NCBI GenBank assembly: GCA_017481065.1
Contig: JAFUPT010000101.1
Span: 35,510 to 99,509 of the forward strand
Reading direction: 5' to 3'
Length of the DNA: 64,000 bases
From: Clostridia bacterium
Lineage (GTDB): Bacteria; Bacillota_A; Clostridia; Christensenellales; Aristaeellaceae
A program made the translations under genes and the position numbers. Shown here piece by piece: positions 24,357-32,798 of this stretch. The stretch's first letter is position 1; each line of letters begins with the position of its first letter. Under the pieces are notes generated by a model that worked only from the letters and a program-made list of their open reading frames with translations, did not search any database and was not told where the DNA came from.

Positions 24357-24384
24357 ATTATATCAGAATAATCAAAAATTGCAA
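24357..24384 (-). promoter_or_regulatory. Sigma-A promoter of the ABC importer operon
   Basis: Minus-strand TTGCAA (24379-24384), 16-base spacer and TATAAT (24357-24362), leaving a leader of about 110 bases. A second TTGCAA lies 15 bases further upstream (24394-24399), giving paired palindromic hexamers that might bind a regulator. Confidence 0.7.
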
Positions 24385-24420
24385 TACTGTAAATTGCAAA
24401 AAGTTAATTCTAAGGTCATA

Positions 24421-24447
24421 AAAAAGGACGCCGGATCATCCAGCGCC
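24421..24447 (-). terminator. Terminator after the topoisomerase A-subunit gene
   Basis: On the minus strand GGGCGCTGG and CCGGCGTCC pair (with G-U pairs) around a five-base loop, followed by TTTTTTATG. It lies about 20 bases after the stop codon. Confidence 0.8.
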
Positions 24448-24468
24448 CGTATATCATTCATTTTTTAT

Positions 24469-26895
24469 TCATTTCTGCAGTCCAGTCACCACATCGCCCA
24501 TCACAACCACCACATAAGGCTGGCCCTTTCCGGCCTTGGTTTCAATGGCCACATCCTCGGTATTGAACGTAGTCATCGTGCCATTCTTCTGGGTAATGCA
24601 GAAATCATAGGGATCGGTCACCATCAAGGCGCCCGCAATGCAGTTTCCGTTCATGCCGCTCTTTAAGAGGTTCATGCACTTCACACCCTTGCCGCCGCGG
24701 GCCTGCCTGTCGAAGTCCACCAGCAGGCAGCGCTTCATGTAGCCGAGGTCGGAAATCATAATGATTTCGCCCTCGCTGTTGTGCACGCAGGCGAAGCACA
24801 GCTTATCCCCTGCAGCCAGGCTCATGCCCTTCACGCCGGCAGCGGTCCTGCCGATCACAGAAACCTCCTCCACAGCAAAGTGGATCGCCATGGCTCCCGC
24901 AGTGATCAGCAGCACGCCGCTGTTTCCAGCGGGGTTGATGGCGCTCAGCAGCCTGTCGCCATCCTTCAAGCCGATCGCGGCGTAGCGGCCCTTGCGCACG
25001 TTCAGGTTTTCTAGGGTGGTACGCTTGATCAGGCCGCCGGTGGTGACGAGCAGCACTTCTCCGCTCCAATCCCCGGCTTCCACCACGCCCACCAGCTTCT
25101 CTTCCTTTTCAAGCCCGGCAAGCAGGCCTCCCGGGGGCAGGCCGCGCTCCTTGACGCGGGCCTCGGGAATCTGCTCCACGATGATGGGATAGCAATTGCC
25201 CAGGTCGGTAAAGAACAGCAGCTTTTCATCCGTCTTGCAGGAAAACACCTGTGCGGGCGCGTCCGCGAACATCTTGTCCGCCACGGCCTTTTCATAGAGT
25301 TTGGGCTGCATGCGCTTGATGAAGCCGTTTCGGGTGACCAGAACGCGGGCCTCCTCGGCCACGGGCTTTTCCTCCTCGATCACGATGGCTTCGAAGCTGG
25401 GAACGATCTGGGTGCGGCGGGGATTGGCAAACTTCTCCCGAACCTCCCCCATCTCCTTCTTGATTACCGCCATCAGCTTCTTCTCGCTGCCGAGTATGGC
25501 CTTGAAGTTGGCGATCTTCTTGCACAGCTCCTCGTATTCCTTCTTGAGGGAGAGAACCTCGAGGTTGGTCAGGCGCTGCAGGCGCATATCGAGAATGGCC
25601 TGGGCCTGGATATCAGTGAGGGCGAAGCGCTCCACCAGCTTTACCTTTGCTTCCTTCGGAGTCTTGCTGGAGCGGATCAGGCGAATCACTTCGTCGAGGT
25701 TATCCACGGCGATGATCAGGCCTTCGAGGATGTGGGCCCGGGCTTCTGCCTGGGCAAGCTCATACTTCGTCCTGCGGGTCACCACGTTCTTCTGGTGGCC
25801 GATGTAGTATTCCAGCATGCGGCGTATGCCCATCTGCACGGGCTTGCCATCCGCGATGGCCACCATGTTCACGCCGAAGGTCACCTGCATATCGGAATAC
25901 TTGTAAAGCGCATTCAGCAGCTTCTCGGGATCTGCGTCCTTCTTCACCTCCACCACGGCGCGCATGCCGGTGCGGTCGGATTCATCGCGGATATCGTAAA
26001 TGCCGGAGAAAATGGCCTTCTTCTCCTCGCTCAGGCGCAGGATTTTTTCAAGAAGGGCCGCCTTGTTCACCTGGTAGGGCATTTCATCCATCACGATCAG
26101 GCTTCTGCCTGCGTTGCCCGGCTCAATGCGCACCTTGGCGCGCACCTGCAGCTTGCCGCGGCCGGTTTCGTACGCCTGGATCAGCTCGCCGTCCCCCGCC
26201 AGGATGCCGCCGGTGGGAAAATCCGGGGCCGGGATATGGCGCATCAGCTCCGCAGTGGTGAGCTTGGGATTATCGATCAACGCCACACAGCCGTCGATCA
26301 CCTCGCCCAGATTGTGGGGCGGGATGTTCGTCGCAAGGCCGACAGCGATGCCGCTGGCGCCGTTTACCAGGATGTTGGGATAGCGGCTGGGCAGCAGGTC
26401 GGGCTCCTTCTGGGTATCATCGAAGTTCAGATGGAAATCCACGGTGTCCTTGTCGATATCCTGCAGCATCACCATGGAAAGCTCGGTCATGCGTGCCTCG
26501 GTGTATCGCATTGCAGCGGGACTGTCGCCATCGATGGAGCCGAAGTTGCCATGGCCATCCACCAGCATTTCGCGCATGGCGAAGGGCTGGGCCATTCGGG
26601 TCAGGGCGTCGTACACGGAGGAATCGCCGTGGGGATGATATTTACCCAGGCAGTCGCCCACGATGCGGGCGCACTTTCTGTGGGGCTTGTCATGGGTGTT
26701 GCCCAGTTCATGCATGGTGAAGAGGATGCGGCGCTGAACGGGCTTCAGGCCATCCTCCACGCGCGGCAGGGCGCGCTCGAGGATTACATGCTCAGAATAG
26801 GGAATCATGGAATCGTGCATCACATCTTCCATGGTCTTCTGGATGATCTCCTCCATGCGGATGGGCTTGTTGGGTTCTTTCTTTCGGGAAGCCAT
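24469..26895 (-). CDS. Type IIA topoisomerase A subunit (GyrA/ParC)
   Basis: An 808-residue DNA-cleaving subunit. The active region includes [20 protein letters not shown], the quinolone-resistance region [20 protein letters not shown] and the catalytic tyrosine in AMRYTEARM. The C-terminal beta-propeller has a gyrase-box-like QARGGKG (canonical QRRGGKG), which favours true gyrase. However no recF, dnaN or dnaA is nearby, and ParC of Firmicutes is often encoded in such a BA pair, so I leave the symbol open. It follows the B subunit gene by 12 bases. Confidence 0.9.
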   Translation of the reverse strand: MASRKKEPNKPIRMEEIIQKTMEDVMHDSMIPYSEHVILERALPRVEDGLKPVQRRILFTMHELGNTHDKPHRKCARIVGDCLGKYHPHGDSSVYDALTRMAQPFAMREMLVDGHGNFGSIDGDSPAAMRYTEARMTELSMVMLQDIDKDTVDFHLNFDDTQKEPDLLPSRYPNILVNGASGIAVGLATNIPPHNLGEVIDGCVALIDNPKLTTAELMRHIPAPDFPTGGILAGDGELIQAYETGRGKLQVRAKVRIEPGNAGRSLIVMDEMPYQVNKAALLEKILRLSEEKKAIFSGIYDIRDESDRTGMRAVVEVKKDADPEKLLNALYKYSDMQVTFGVNMVAIADGKPVQMGIRRMLEYYIGHQKNVVTRRTKYELAQAEARAHILEGLIIAVDNLDEVIRLIRSSKTPKEAKVKLVERFALTDIQAQAILDMRLQRLTNLEVLSLKKEYEELCKKIANFKAILGSEKKLMAVIKKEMGEVREKFANPRRTQIVPSFEAIVIEEEKPVAEEARVLVTRNGFIKRMQPKLYEKAVADKMFADAPAQVFSCKTDEKLLFFTDLGNCYPIIVEQIPEARVKERGLPPGGLLAGLEKEEKLVGVVEAGDWSGEVLLVTTGGLIKRTTLENLNVRKGRYAAIGLKDGDRLLSAINPAGNSGVLLITAGAMAIHFAVEEVSVIGRTAAGVKGMSLAAGDKLCFACVHNSEGEIIMISDLGYMKRCLLVDFDRQARGGKGVKCMNLLKSGMNGNCIAGALMVTDPYDFCITQKNGTMTTFNTEDVAIETKAGKGQPYVVVVMGDVVTGLQK

Positions 26896-26907
26896 TTTCG
26901 CCCCTCC

Positions 26908-28872
26908 TTAATTCTCTTCGCCCGTAACAGGCTTGAAGTTATCTACCTTATTGAAATCGGCGTATTCGCTGATGTACGCCTTGCGGGGCTCCACCTTGTC
27001 GCCCATCAGGATGGTCACGCGGCGGTCCACCTCGTTGAAATCCTCAATGGTCACCTGCACCAGCTTGCGCCCCTCGGGATTCATGGTGGTCTCCCACAGC
27101 TGTTCGGGGTTCATCTCGCCGAGGCCCTTGTACCTCTGGAGCGTATAATGTTTGCCCACCTTTTTCAGCGTCTGCTCCAGGGCCTTGTCGTCGTAGCAGT
27201 ACATCACTTCCCCGCCCTTTGCCACGCGGTAGAGGGGCGGCATGCCGATGTATACATGGCCCTCGGTAATCAGCTCCTTCATATAGCGGAAGAAGAAGGT
27301 GAGCAGGATTGCGCGGATGTGCGCGCCGTCCTGGTCCGCATCCGAGAGGATGATCACCTTGTCGTACTTCAAATGGGAAATATCGAAATCCTCGCCGATA
27401 CCGGTGCCCAGCGCGGTGATCACGCTGCGGAATTCCTCATTCAGCAGCACCTGGTCGAGGCGCTTCTTTTCCACGTTCAGAGGCTTGCCGCGCAGGGGCA
27501 GAATTGCCTGGAAGCGGCGGTCGCGGCCCTGCTTGGCGCTGCCGCCTGCGGAATCGCCCTCTACGATGAAGAGCTCATTCTGCTTGGCATTCCTGCCGGT
27601 GCAGCTGGAGAGCTTGCCCACCAGCGGAGCTGCGTCCAGCTGGTTCTTCTGGCGCGCCATCTCCTTGGCCTTGCGCATGGCTTCGCGGACTTTCGCGGCC
27701 TTCACGGCCTTTTCAATGATCTTGCCCGCGAACTCCTGGTTCTTCAAATCGTCCAGATAGATGGAAAGCTGCTCGTAAACCACGCTTTCAAACACCGGGC
27801 GCACCTCGGTATTGCCCAGCTTGCCCTTGGTCTGGCCCTCGAACTGGGGATTCTTCACGCCTGCGTACACGATGGCGGTAATGCCCTCACGGAAGTCGTC
27901 GCCGGAGAGGTTGTTGTCCTTCTCCTTCAGTATGCCGCTCCTGCGGGCAAAATCGTTGAAGGCGCGGGTCAGGGCCATCTTGAAGCCGGTCTCATGGCTG
28001 CCGCCCTCGGCTGTGGGCACGTTGTTTACATAGGAGCAGATATTCTCATTGTAGGAATCGGTGTACTGGATGGCCACGCGCACGAGGGTGGAATCCTGCA
28101 CCTTTTCAAACACGATGGGTTCGGTAATGGTATTCTTATCGGTATTCAGGTAGCCGAGGAAATCCGCAAGGCCGCCCTCGAAGCAATATTCGAAGGTACG
28201 GGCGGAGGCATCCTTGATGCGCTCATCGGTAAACACGAAGCGCACGCCCTTGTTGAGGTATGCAAGCTCGCGCACCCTGCGGCGCACGGTATCGGAAGAA
28301 AAATCCACGGTTTCAAACACCCGAGGATCGGGCTTGAAGTTCACCTGCGTGCCGCGCTTGCGGGTATTTCCCAGCTTGGCGAGCGGCGCGACCGGGCGGC
28401 CGGAGATGATCTTGCCCGTCTTTTTATCCTCCACAGATTCAAACTTCTGCTGATAATGGCTGTAATCGCGGTATACATCCACGACCACCCACTCGGAAAG
28501 CGCGTTCACCACCGAAGCGCCAACGCCGTGCAGTCCGCCGGAATAGGCGTAGTTCTTATCGGAGAACTTGCCGCCGGCGTGCAGCTGGGTGTATACAACT
28601 TCCACTGCGGAAACGCCCAGCTGGGGATGGATGTCCACCGGAATGCCGCGGCCGTTGTCGGTCACTTCGCAGGAACCATCCTTCTTCAGGGTCACGCTGA
28701 TCTCCGAAGCAAAGCCGTTCGAAGCCTCGTCGATGGCATTGTCCACGATTTCCCAGATCAAATGGTGAAGTCCCCGGGAGCCGGTGGAACCAATGTACAT
28801 GCCGGGACGCATGCGCACCGCATCCAAGCCCTCGAGAACGGTAATATCGGTTGCAGAATAGGTTTTCGCCAT
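26908..28872 (-). CDS. Type IIA topoisomerase B subunit (GyrB/ParE)
   Basis: A 654-residue ATPase subunit. GHKL motifs (EIVDNAIDEASNGFA, VTDNGRGIPVD, GGLHGVGASVVNALS), the transducer domain and the TOPRIM metal site (ELFIVEGDSAGGSAKQGRDR, then DADQDGAHIR) are intact, as is QRYKGLGEMNPEQLWETTMN. The length fits ParE or the shorter Gram-positive GyrB. The start at 28872 has GGAGG five bases upstream; an earlier in-frame ATG at 28884 lies before this SD. It is co-transcribed with the A subunit. Confidence 0.92.
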   Translation of the reverse strand: MAKTYSATDITVLEGLDAVRMRPGMYIGSTGSRGLHHLIWEIVDNAIDEASNGFASEISVTLKKDGSCEVTDNGRGIPVDIHPQLGVSAVEVVYTQLHAGGKFSDKNYAYSGGLHGVGASVVNALSEWVVVDVYRDYSHYQQKFESVEDKKTGKIISGRPVAPLAKLGNTRKRGTQVNFKPDPRVFETVDFSSDTVRRRVRELAYLNKGVRFVFTDERIKDASARTFEYCFEGGLADFLGYLNTDKNTITEPIVFEKVQDSTLVRVAIQYTDSYNENICSYVNNVPTAEGGSHETGFKMALTRAFNDFARRSGILKEKDNNLSGDDFREGITAIVYAGVKNPQFEGQTKGKLGNTEVRPVFESVVYEQLSIYLDDLKNQEFAGKIIEKAVKAAKVREAMRKAKEMARQKNQLDAAPLVGKLSSCTGRNAKQNELFIVEGDSAGGSAKQGRDRRFQAILPLRGKPLNVEKKRLDQVLLNEEFRSVITALGTGIGEDFDISHLKYDKVIILSDADQDGAHIRAILLTFFFRYMKELITEGHVYIGMPPLYRVAKGGEVMYCYDDKALEQTLKKVGKHYTLQRYKGLGEMNPEQLWETTMNPEGRKLVQVTIEDFNEVDRRVTILMGDKVEPRKAYISEYADFNKVDNFKPVTGEEN

Positions 28873-28981
28873 TTTTGCCTCCAAATGCAGTCATTATTTC
28901 CATTATACAAGTAAAACGTTAAATCCATTTGTTTCTGGAAAATTGTGCATTCTCTATAATTTTCCGCAAGAAAGTACAGAT

Positions 28982-29010
28982 TTGCATAAAGCGCGAATAT
29001 ATGCTATACT
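28982..29010 (+). promoter_or_regulatory. Sigma-A promoter of the MazG-like/GMP-synthase-like operon
   Basis: TTGCAT (28982-28987), 17-base spacer, TATACT (29005-29010) with an extended TGC, 65 bases upstream of the first start codon and divergent from the topoisomerase genes. Confidence 0.8.
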
Positions 29011-29075
29011 ATTAATCAGGTAAGTAGGGATTTTATATTTCCCTGCATCCCATCAAGCAATTACGGAGAATTCCC

Positions 29076-29435
29076 ATGAACAGCGACAGCAATACCACCA
29101 TCTCCGAACTAAAACAGTTCGTCCATGAGCTCTGCCTGCGCAAGGGCTGGGGCGTGGAAGGCGTGCAGGATCCGCAGCACATCGCCATGGCGATGACCGT
29201 GGAGATGAGCGAACTTCTTGAACACTTCCAGTGGCTGAACCGGCCGGATGTGGAAAAGCTCATGCGCGGCGAGGATCCCGAGCGCTGCGCCATGATCGCG
29301 GAAGAATTTGCAGATGTAATGATGTACGGCCTGCAGCTCACCCGCACCCTTGGAATCGATATCACGCAGCAGGTGCTCCGCAAGATTGATATTGTGGACC
29401 ACAGGCCGCCCAAAAAATACAACCCCAATCGTTAA
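29076..29435 (+). CDS. MazG-like nucleotide pyrophosphohydrolase (dCTPase/iMazG type)
   Basis: A 119-residue all-alpha NTP-PPase. The metal site is spread over MAMTVEMSELLEHFQW (ExxE) and AEEFADVMMYGLQL (ExxD), as in the RS21-C6/dCTP pyrophosphatase group and other short MazG relatives. It likely removes non-canonical or excess dNTPs. GGAG lies eight bases before the ATG. It is followed after 17 bases by the GMP-synthase-like gene under the same promoter. It is separate from the full MazG at 4.3 kb. Confidence 0.87.
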   Translation: MNSDSNTTISELKQFVHELCLRKGWGVEGVQDPQHIAMAMTVEMSELLEHFQWLNRPDVEKLMRGEDPERCAMIAEEFADVMMYGLQLTRTLGIDITQQVLRKIDIVDHRPPKKYNPNR

Positions 29436-29452
29436 CCCGCAGGAGGTTATGC

Positions 29453-30916
29453 ATGAACAGCGATATAATCCTCGTTCTGGATTTTGGCGGTAATCAGGCC
29501 TATTACACCGCGCGCAGGCTGCGCGGCGAGCAGTATTACTGCGAAATTCTCCCCGGCAATACCGGTTTGGAGGAAATCCTCGCCCGCGCGCCGAAGGGCC
29601 TGCTCCTCGCCGGCGGCGACAGCGCTTCCCTCCGGGCAGAGCCCCTCCCCTTTGATCCCGATTCCCTCGGCGTTCCGGTGCTGGCCTTCGGTGGCGCGGC
29701 GCGGATGCTGGCGGAGAAAATCGGCGCGGAGCACCAGGGCATGCTGCTCAAGTCCGATAAGGACAGCGTGCAGTTTCTCCCCTGTGATCTCTTCGCTGAC
29801 CTCGGCGAAAACGACCGCTTCTTTGACCGCATTGATGGCTTCATCCTCCCGGAAGGCTACCAGCCCATCGCTGCCACGCCCTCCGGCCTGATGCCCGGCT
29901 TCGCCAACCTGGAAAAGCATATCTACGGCCTGCAGTTCTATGTGGAGTCCAACGACCCGGATGGCCTCTCCATCCTGGAGCGCTTCGCCAGCTCCATCTG
30001 TGGCTGCCAGCGCAGCTGGACGGTGGAAAACTATGCCCCCGCGCTGATCGAAAAAATCCGCGCGGAAGTAGGCGAATCCAAGGTCATCCTTCCCGTGTCC
30101 GGCGGCGTGGATTCTACGGTCACGGCCGCGCTGATGCAGCGCGCCATCGGCTCCCGCCTCAGCTGCCTGCTGGTGGATACGGGCCTTCTGCGCAAGGGCG
30201 ATGCGGAGCTTGTGCGCAAGAATTTTGCCGAGCTCAAGATCAACCTCGTGGATGTAAATGCCCAGGAGCGCTTTTTGAAATCCCTGCGCGGCGTGCATGC
30301 CCCGAAGGAGAAGCGCGCCATCCTGCACAATGAATTTGCCGCCGTGTTTGCCGAGCAGTACATCAAGGCCGGCGATGTGGAATGCATGGCGGAGGGCACC
30401 ATCTATCCCGATGTGCTCCACTGCAAGCCCGCCCTGGTGACCAACATGATCGACGGCTGCCGCATGGTGGAGCCGCTGCGCCTGCTCTTCAAGGAGGATG
30501 TGCGCGCGCTGGGCCGCTACCTTGGCGTGCCGGAGGAATTGGTGCGCCAGCCCTCCTTCGAAAGCTGCGGCCTGTCGGTGCGCTGCCTGGGCGAAGTCAC
30601 GCCGGAGCGCCTCGCCATGCTGCGGGACGCCGACGCCATCTTCCGCCAGGAGGTGGAAAAGGCCGGGCTCAATCGCAAGATTGCCCAGTATTTCGCCATC
30701 CTCACCGATATGAAAACCCCCGGCGTTCATGGCGAAGGCTATGTATGCGCCCTGCGCGCGCTGGGAAGCTCCAACGCAGGCAAAGCGCCCGCCTTCAAGC
30801 TGCCCTACGACCTGATGGAGGCCGTGGTGCAGCGCATCACCAATGAAATTCCCGGCATCACCCATGTTGTATACGATATCACCGGACGGCCCACCGCCGC
30901 CGTGGAATGGGAATAA
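29453..30916 (+). CDS. GMP-synthase-like protein with degenerate glutaminase domain
   Basis: A 487-residue GuaA homologue. The ATP-pyrophosphatase is intact (VILPVSGGVDSTVTAALM, P-loop at 216-221), as is the C-terminal dimerisation domain ending in AAVEWE. The N-terminal class I amidotransferase is degenerate: the nucleophile motif GVCYGMQ is replaced by LAFGGAARM, putting Gly80 where the catalytic Cys should be, and FHPE is FYVE, putting Tyr163 in place of the catalytic His; only Glu165 remains. It should not release ammonia from glutamine, so it would depend on free NH3, a separate glutaminase or another substrate. It is between a MazG-like gene and a GNAT gene. Confidence 0.85.
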   Translation: MNSDIILVLDFGGNQAYYTARRLRGEQYYCEILPGNTGLEEILARAPKGLLLAGGDSASLRAEPLPFDPDSLGVPVLAFGGAARMLAEKIGAEHQGMLLKSDKDSVQFLPCDLFADLGENDRFFDRIDGFILPEGYQPIAATPSGLMPGFANLEKHIYGLQFYVESNDPDGLSILERFASSICGCQRSWTVENYAPALIEKIRAEVGESKVILPVSGGVDSTVTAALMQRAIGSRLSCLLVDTGLLRKGDAELVRKNFAELKINLVDVNAQERFLKSLRGVHAPKEKRAILHNEFAAVFAEQYIKAGDVECMAEGTIYPDVLHCKPALVTNMIDGCRMVEPLRLLFKEDVRALGRYLGVPEELVRQPSFESCGLSVRCLGEVTPERLAMLRDADAIFRQEVEKAGLNRKIAQYFAILTDMKTPGVHGEGYVCALRALGSSNAGKAPAFKLPYDLMEAVVQRITNEIPGITHVVYDITGRPTAAVEWE

Positions 30917-30944
30917 GCGACCACCAAAGAGGATAAATAAAGCC

Positions 30945-31748
30945 ATGATTCTCAGACATGCCCGCGAGCCGATCGATGATCTGCCCGTTGAAAACACCTT
31001 TGAAGCCGTGGACGAGCGCAGCGGTTCCCTGCTCGGCTCCTGCGCGATCTATGTAAGCCGCAGCCCGGAGCTCTTCCCCGCGCGTCCCATCCGCATCTAT
31101 ATGGATATCCAGGGCACTCCCGCCCCGGACGCCCTCCTTGGCGCAGCCGTGGCCCGCGCCAAGGAGCTGGGCCTGCAGTCCGGCGAGCCCTGCCGCATCT
31201 TCACCCAGGCAGAGCCCGATGATATCGCCCGGAAGGATGCGCTGGAGCTCTTCGGCTTCATGGATAACGATGGCCTTGTGCGCATGCAGCTGGAATTGCC
31301 CGGCGATGCCCCCGGCCAGCTGCCGTTCAGCTCGGTCATCGTCAAGGATGACCTGGACGACCCCATCGAGCAGGGCTATTTCCTCGAGCGCGTGAACCAG
31401 CTTTACAACGAGAGCTACGATGATGAATGGCTGGCAGAATTCCGCGGCCACGATGGCTTCACCCGCATCCTCATCGTCTCCCCCGCAGGCATGCTGGGCG
31501 AGGCCGCCATCTGGCAGGAAGAAGGTTGCGGCGTAATCGGCTGGCTCCACACCGCCAAGAAGTGGCGCAGGAAGGGCGTCTGCCGCCGCATTGTGGAAAT
31601 CGCCTGTCAGGAATTCGAAAACCGCGGCCTGCGCTGTGCCACCGCCGAAATCCAGGCCCGCATTCCGAACCTCCTGCACATCATTGAGCACCTCGGCTTC
31701 CGCCAGGCAGAGCTCATCCTCCGCTACCCCGGCTTCGATATGAATTGA
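30945..31748 (+). CDS. GNAT-family N-acetyltransferase, double-length
   Basis: A 267-residue protein. The C-terminal half has the GNAT acetyl-CoA fold, with GVIGWLHTAKKWRRKGVCRR (the R/Q-x-x-G-x-G/A-like pyrophosphate loop, here RRKGVCRR) and HIIEHLGFRQAEL. The N-terminal half resembles a second, degenerate GNAT repeat. The substrate cannot be inferred. The start at 30945 is 28 bases after the GMP-synthase-like stop with AGAGG upstream, so it is likely third in that operon, which ends at a strong terminator. Confidence 0.82.
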   Translation: MILRHAREPIDDLPVENTFEAVDERSGSLLGSCAIYVSRSPELFPARPIRIYMDIQGTPAPDALLGAAVARAKELGLQSGEPCRIFTQAEPDDIARKDALELFGFMDNDGLVRMQLELPGDAPGQLPFSSVIVKDDLDDPIEQGYFLERVNQLYNESYDDEWLAEFRGHDGFTRILIVSPAGMLGEAAIWQEEGCGVIGWLHTAKKWRRKGVCRRIVEIACQEFENRGLRCATAEIQARIPNLLHIIEHLGFRQAELILRYPGFDMN

Positions 31749-31754
31749 ATCCAG

Positions 31755-31797
31755 AAGGCTCCCTGAGTACGCTTCAGTTCTCAGGGAGCCTTTTTTT
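31755..31797 (+). terminator. Terminator after the GNAT gene
   Basis: AAGGCTCCCTGAG (31755-31767) pairs with CTCAGGGAGCCTT (31780-31792), then a run of T residues. Strong Rho-independent terminator. Confidence 0.92.
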
Positions 31798-31835
31798 CAA
31801 TACACTTTCCCGAATCCACTTTCGGGAGGGATAGC

Positions 31836-32729
31836 ATGCAGGGAAATCTGTTTTACGGCAGCGGCGTCGCGCTGGTTACGCCCTTTCGGGGCCAGCGCGT
31901 GGATTACGATTGCCTGGAAAGCCTGATCGACTGGCAGATTGATTCCGAAACCGATGCGATCATCATCCTCGGCACTACCGGCGAGCCGTGCACCATATCG
32001 CCCTCGGAGCGCAGCGCCATCATCGAATGCGCGGTGGCGAGGTGCGCGGGCAGGCTGCCGGTGTATGTGGGAACCGGCTCCAACTGCACAAAAACCGCCG
32101 TCAACCAATCTGTGGAGGCCATGCGCCTTGGCGCCGACGGCCTTCTGGTGGTCACGCCCTACTACAACAAAACCAGCGCCGCCGGCCTCAAGGAGCATTA
32201 CCTCACCATCGCCGACAGCGTGAATATCCCCATCATCGCCTACAACGTTCCCTCCCGCACCGGGCTGAACATGCCCCCGGAGGTGATGCTGGAGCTGGCG
32301 AAGCATCCCCTGCTCTGCGGCTTTAAGGAGGCGGGCAGCAGCATCGCCCATTCCATGCGCCTCTTTGAGCTGGTTGGCGACGGCGTGGCCATCTATTCCG
32401 GCAACGATGATCAGGTTCTGCCCATGATGGCCCTCGGCGCAAGGGGCGTGATTTCCGTGGCGGCAAACATAGTTCCCCGGCAGATGCACGCCATGGCGCT
32501 GGGCTGGCTCCGGGGTGAAATCAGCGCAAGCCGCTCGATGCAGTTCAGCCTGCTGCCTCTGATCCGCGCGCTCTTTGCCGAGGTAAACCCCATCCCGGTG
32601 AAAGCGGCGCTGGCCATGATGGGCAAGATCGAGGATACCCTGCGCCCGCCCCTATTGTCCCTCGATAAAGCAAAGGCCGCCGAGCTGAAAAAGCAGCTGC
32701 AGCGGCTTAGGTTAATCGATCCCGAATAA
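31836..32729 (+). CDS. dapA: 4-hydroxy-tetrahydrodipicolinate synthase
   Basis: A 297-residue TIM-barrel aldolase condensing pyruvate with aspartate semialdehyde, the first committed step to meso-diaminopimelate, lysine and, in spores, dipicolinate. Motifs are GTTGEPCTIS (46-55), the catalytic tyrosine in AYNVPSRTGLN (Tyr136) and the Schiff-base lysine in CGFKEAGSS (Lys164). Homologous aldolases (N-acetylneuraminate lyase, KDG aldolase) share the fold, but the VALVTPF start and RTGLN motif favour DapA. GGAGG lies nine bases before the ATG. It stands alone and convergent with the L,D-transpeptidase. Confidence 0.92.
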   Translation: MQGNLFYGSGVALVTPFRGQRVDYDCLESLIDWQIDSETDAIIILGTTGEPCTISPSERSAIIECAVARCAGRLPVYVGTGSNCTKTAVNQSVEAMRLGADGLLVVTPYYNKTSAAGLKEHYLTIADSVNIPIIAYNVPSRTGLNMPPEVMLELAKHPLLCGFKEAGSSIAHSMRLFELVGDGVAIYSGNDDQVLPMMALGARGVISVAANIVPRQMHAMALGWLRGEISASRSMQFSLLPLIRALFAEVNPIPVKAALAMMGKIEDTLRPPLLSLDKAKAAELKKQLQRLRLIDPE

Positions 32730-32745
32730 GCAGGAGCCTCCCCAT

Positions 32746-32782
32746 AAAAACCGTGCCCGCCGGCATAAGCGGCGGGCACGGG
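32746..32782 (-). terminator. Terminator after the L,D-transpeptidase gene
   Basis: CCGTGCCCGCCG (32751-32762) pairs with CGGCGGGCACGG (to about 32781); on the minus strand it is followed by TTTTTATGG. The plus-strand side lacks a T-run, so it mainly serves the minus-strand gene, though it could also end dapA. Confidence 0.8.
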
Positions 32783-32798
32783 GCATTTCAATCAAGGA

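Noticed and set aside
25732..28914. Very long plus-strand ORF (1060 codons) opposite the topoisomerase genes
   Set aside because: It is the antisense frame of two strongly conserved genes with intact motifs, in GC-rich DNA where antisense frames stay open. It is low in Lys, rich in His/Ala/Leu and has no domain or SD.
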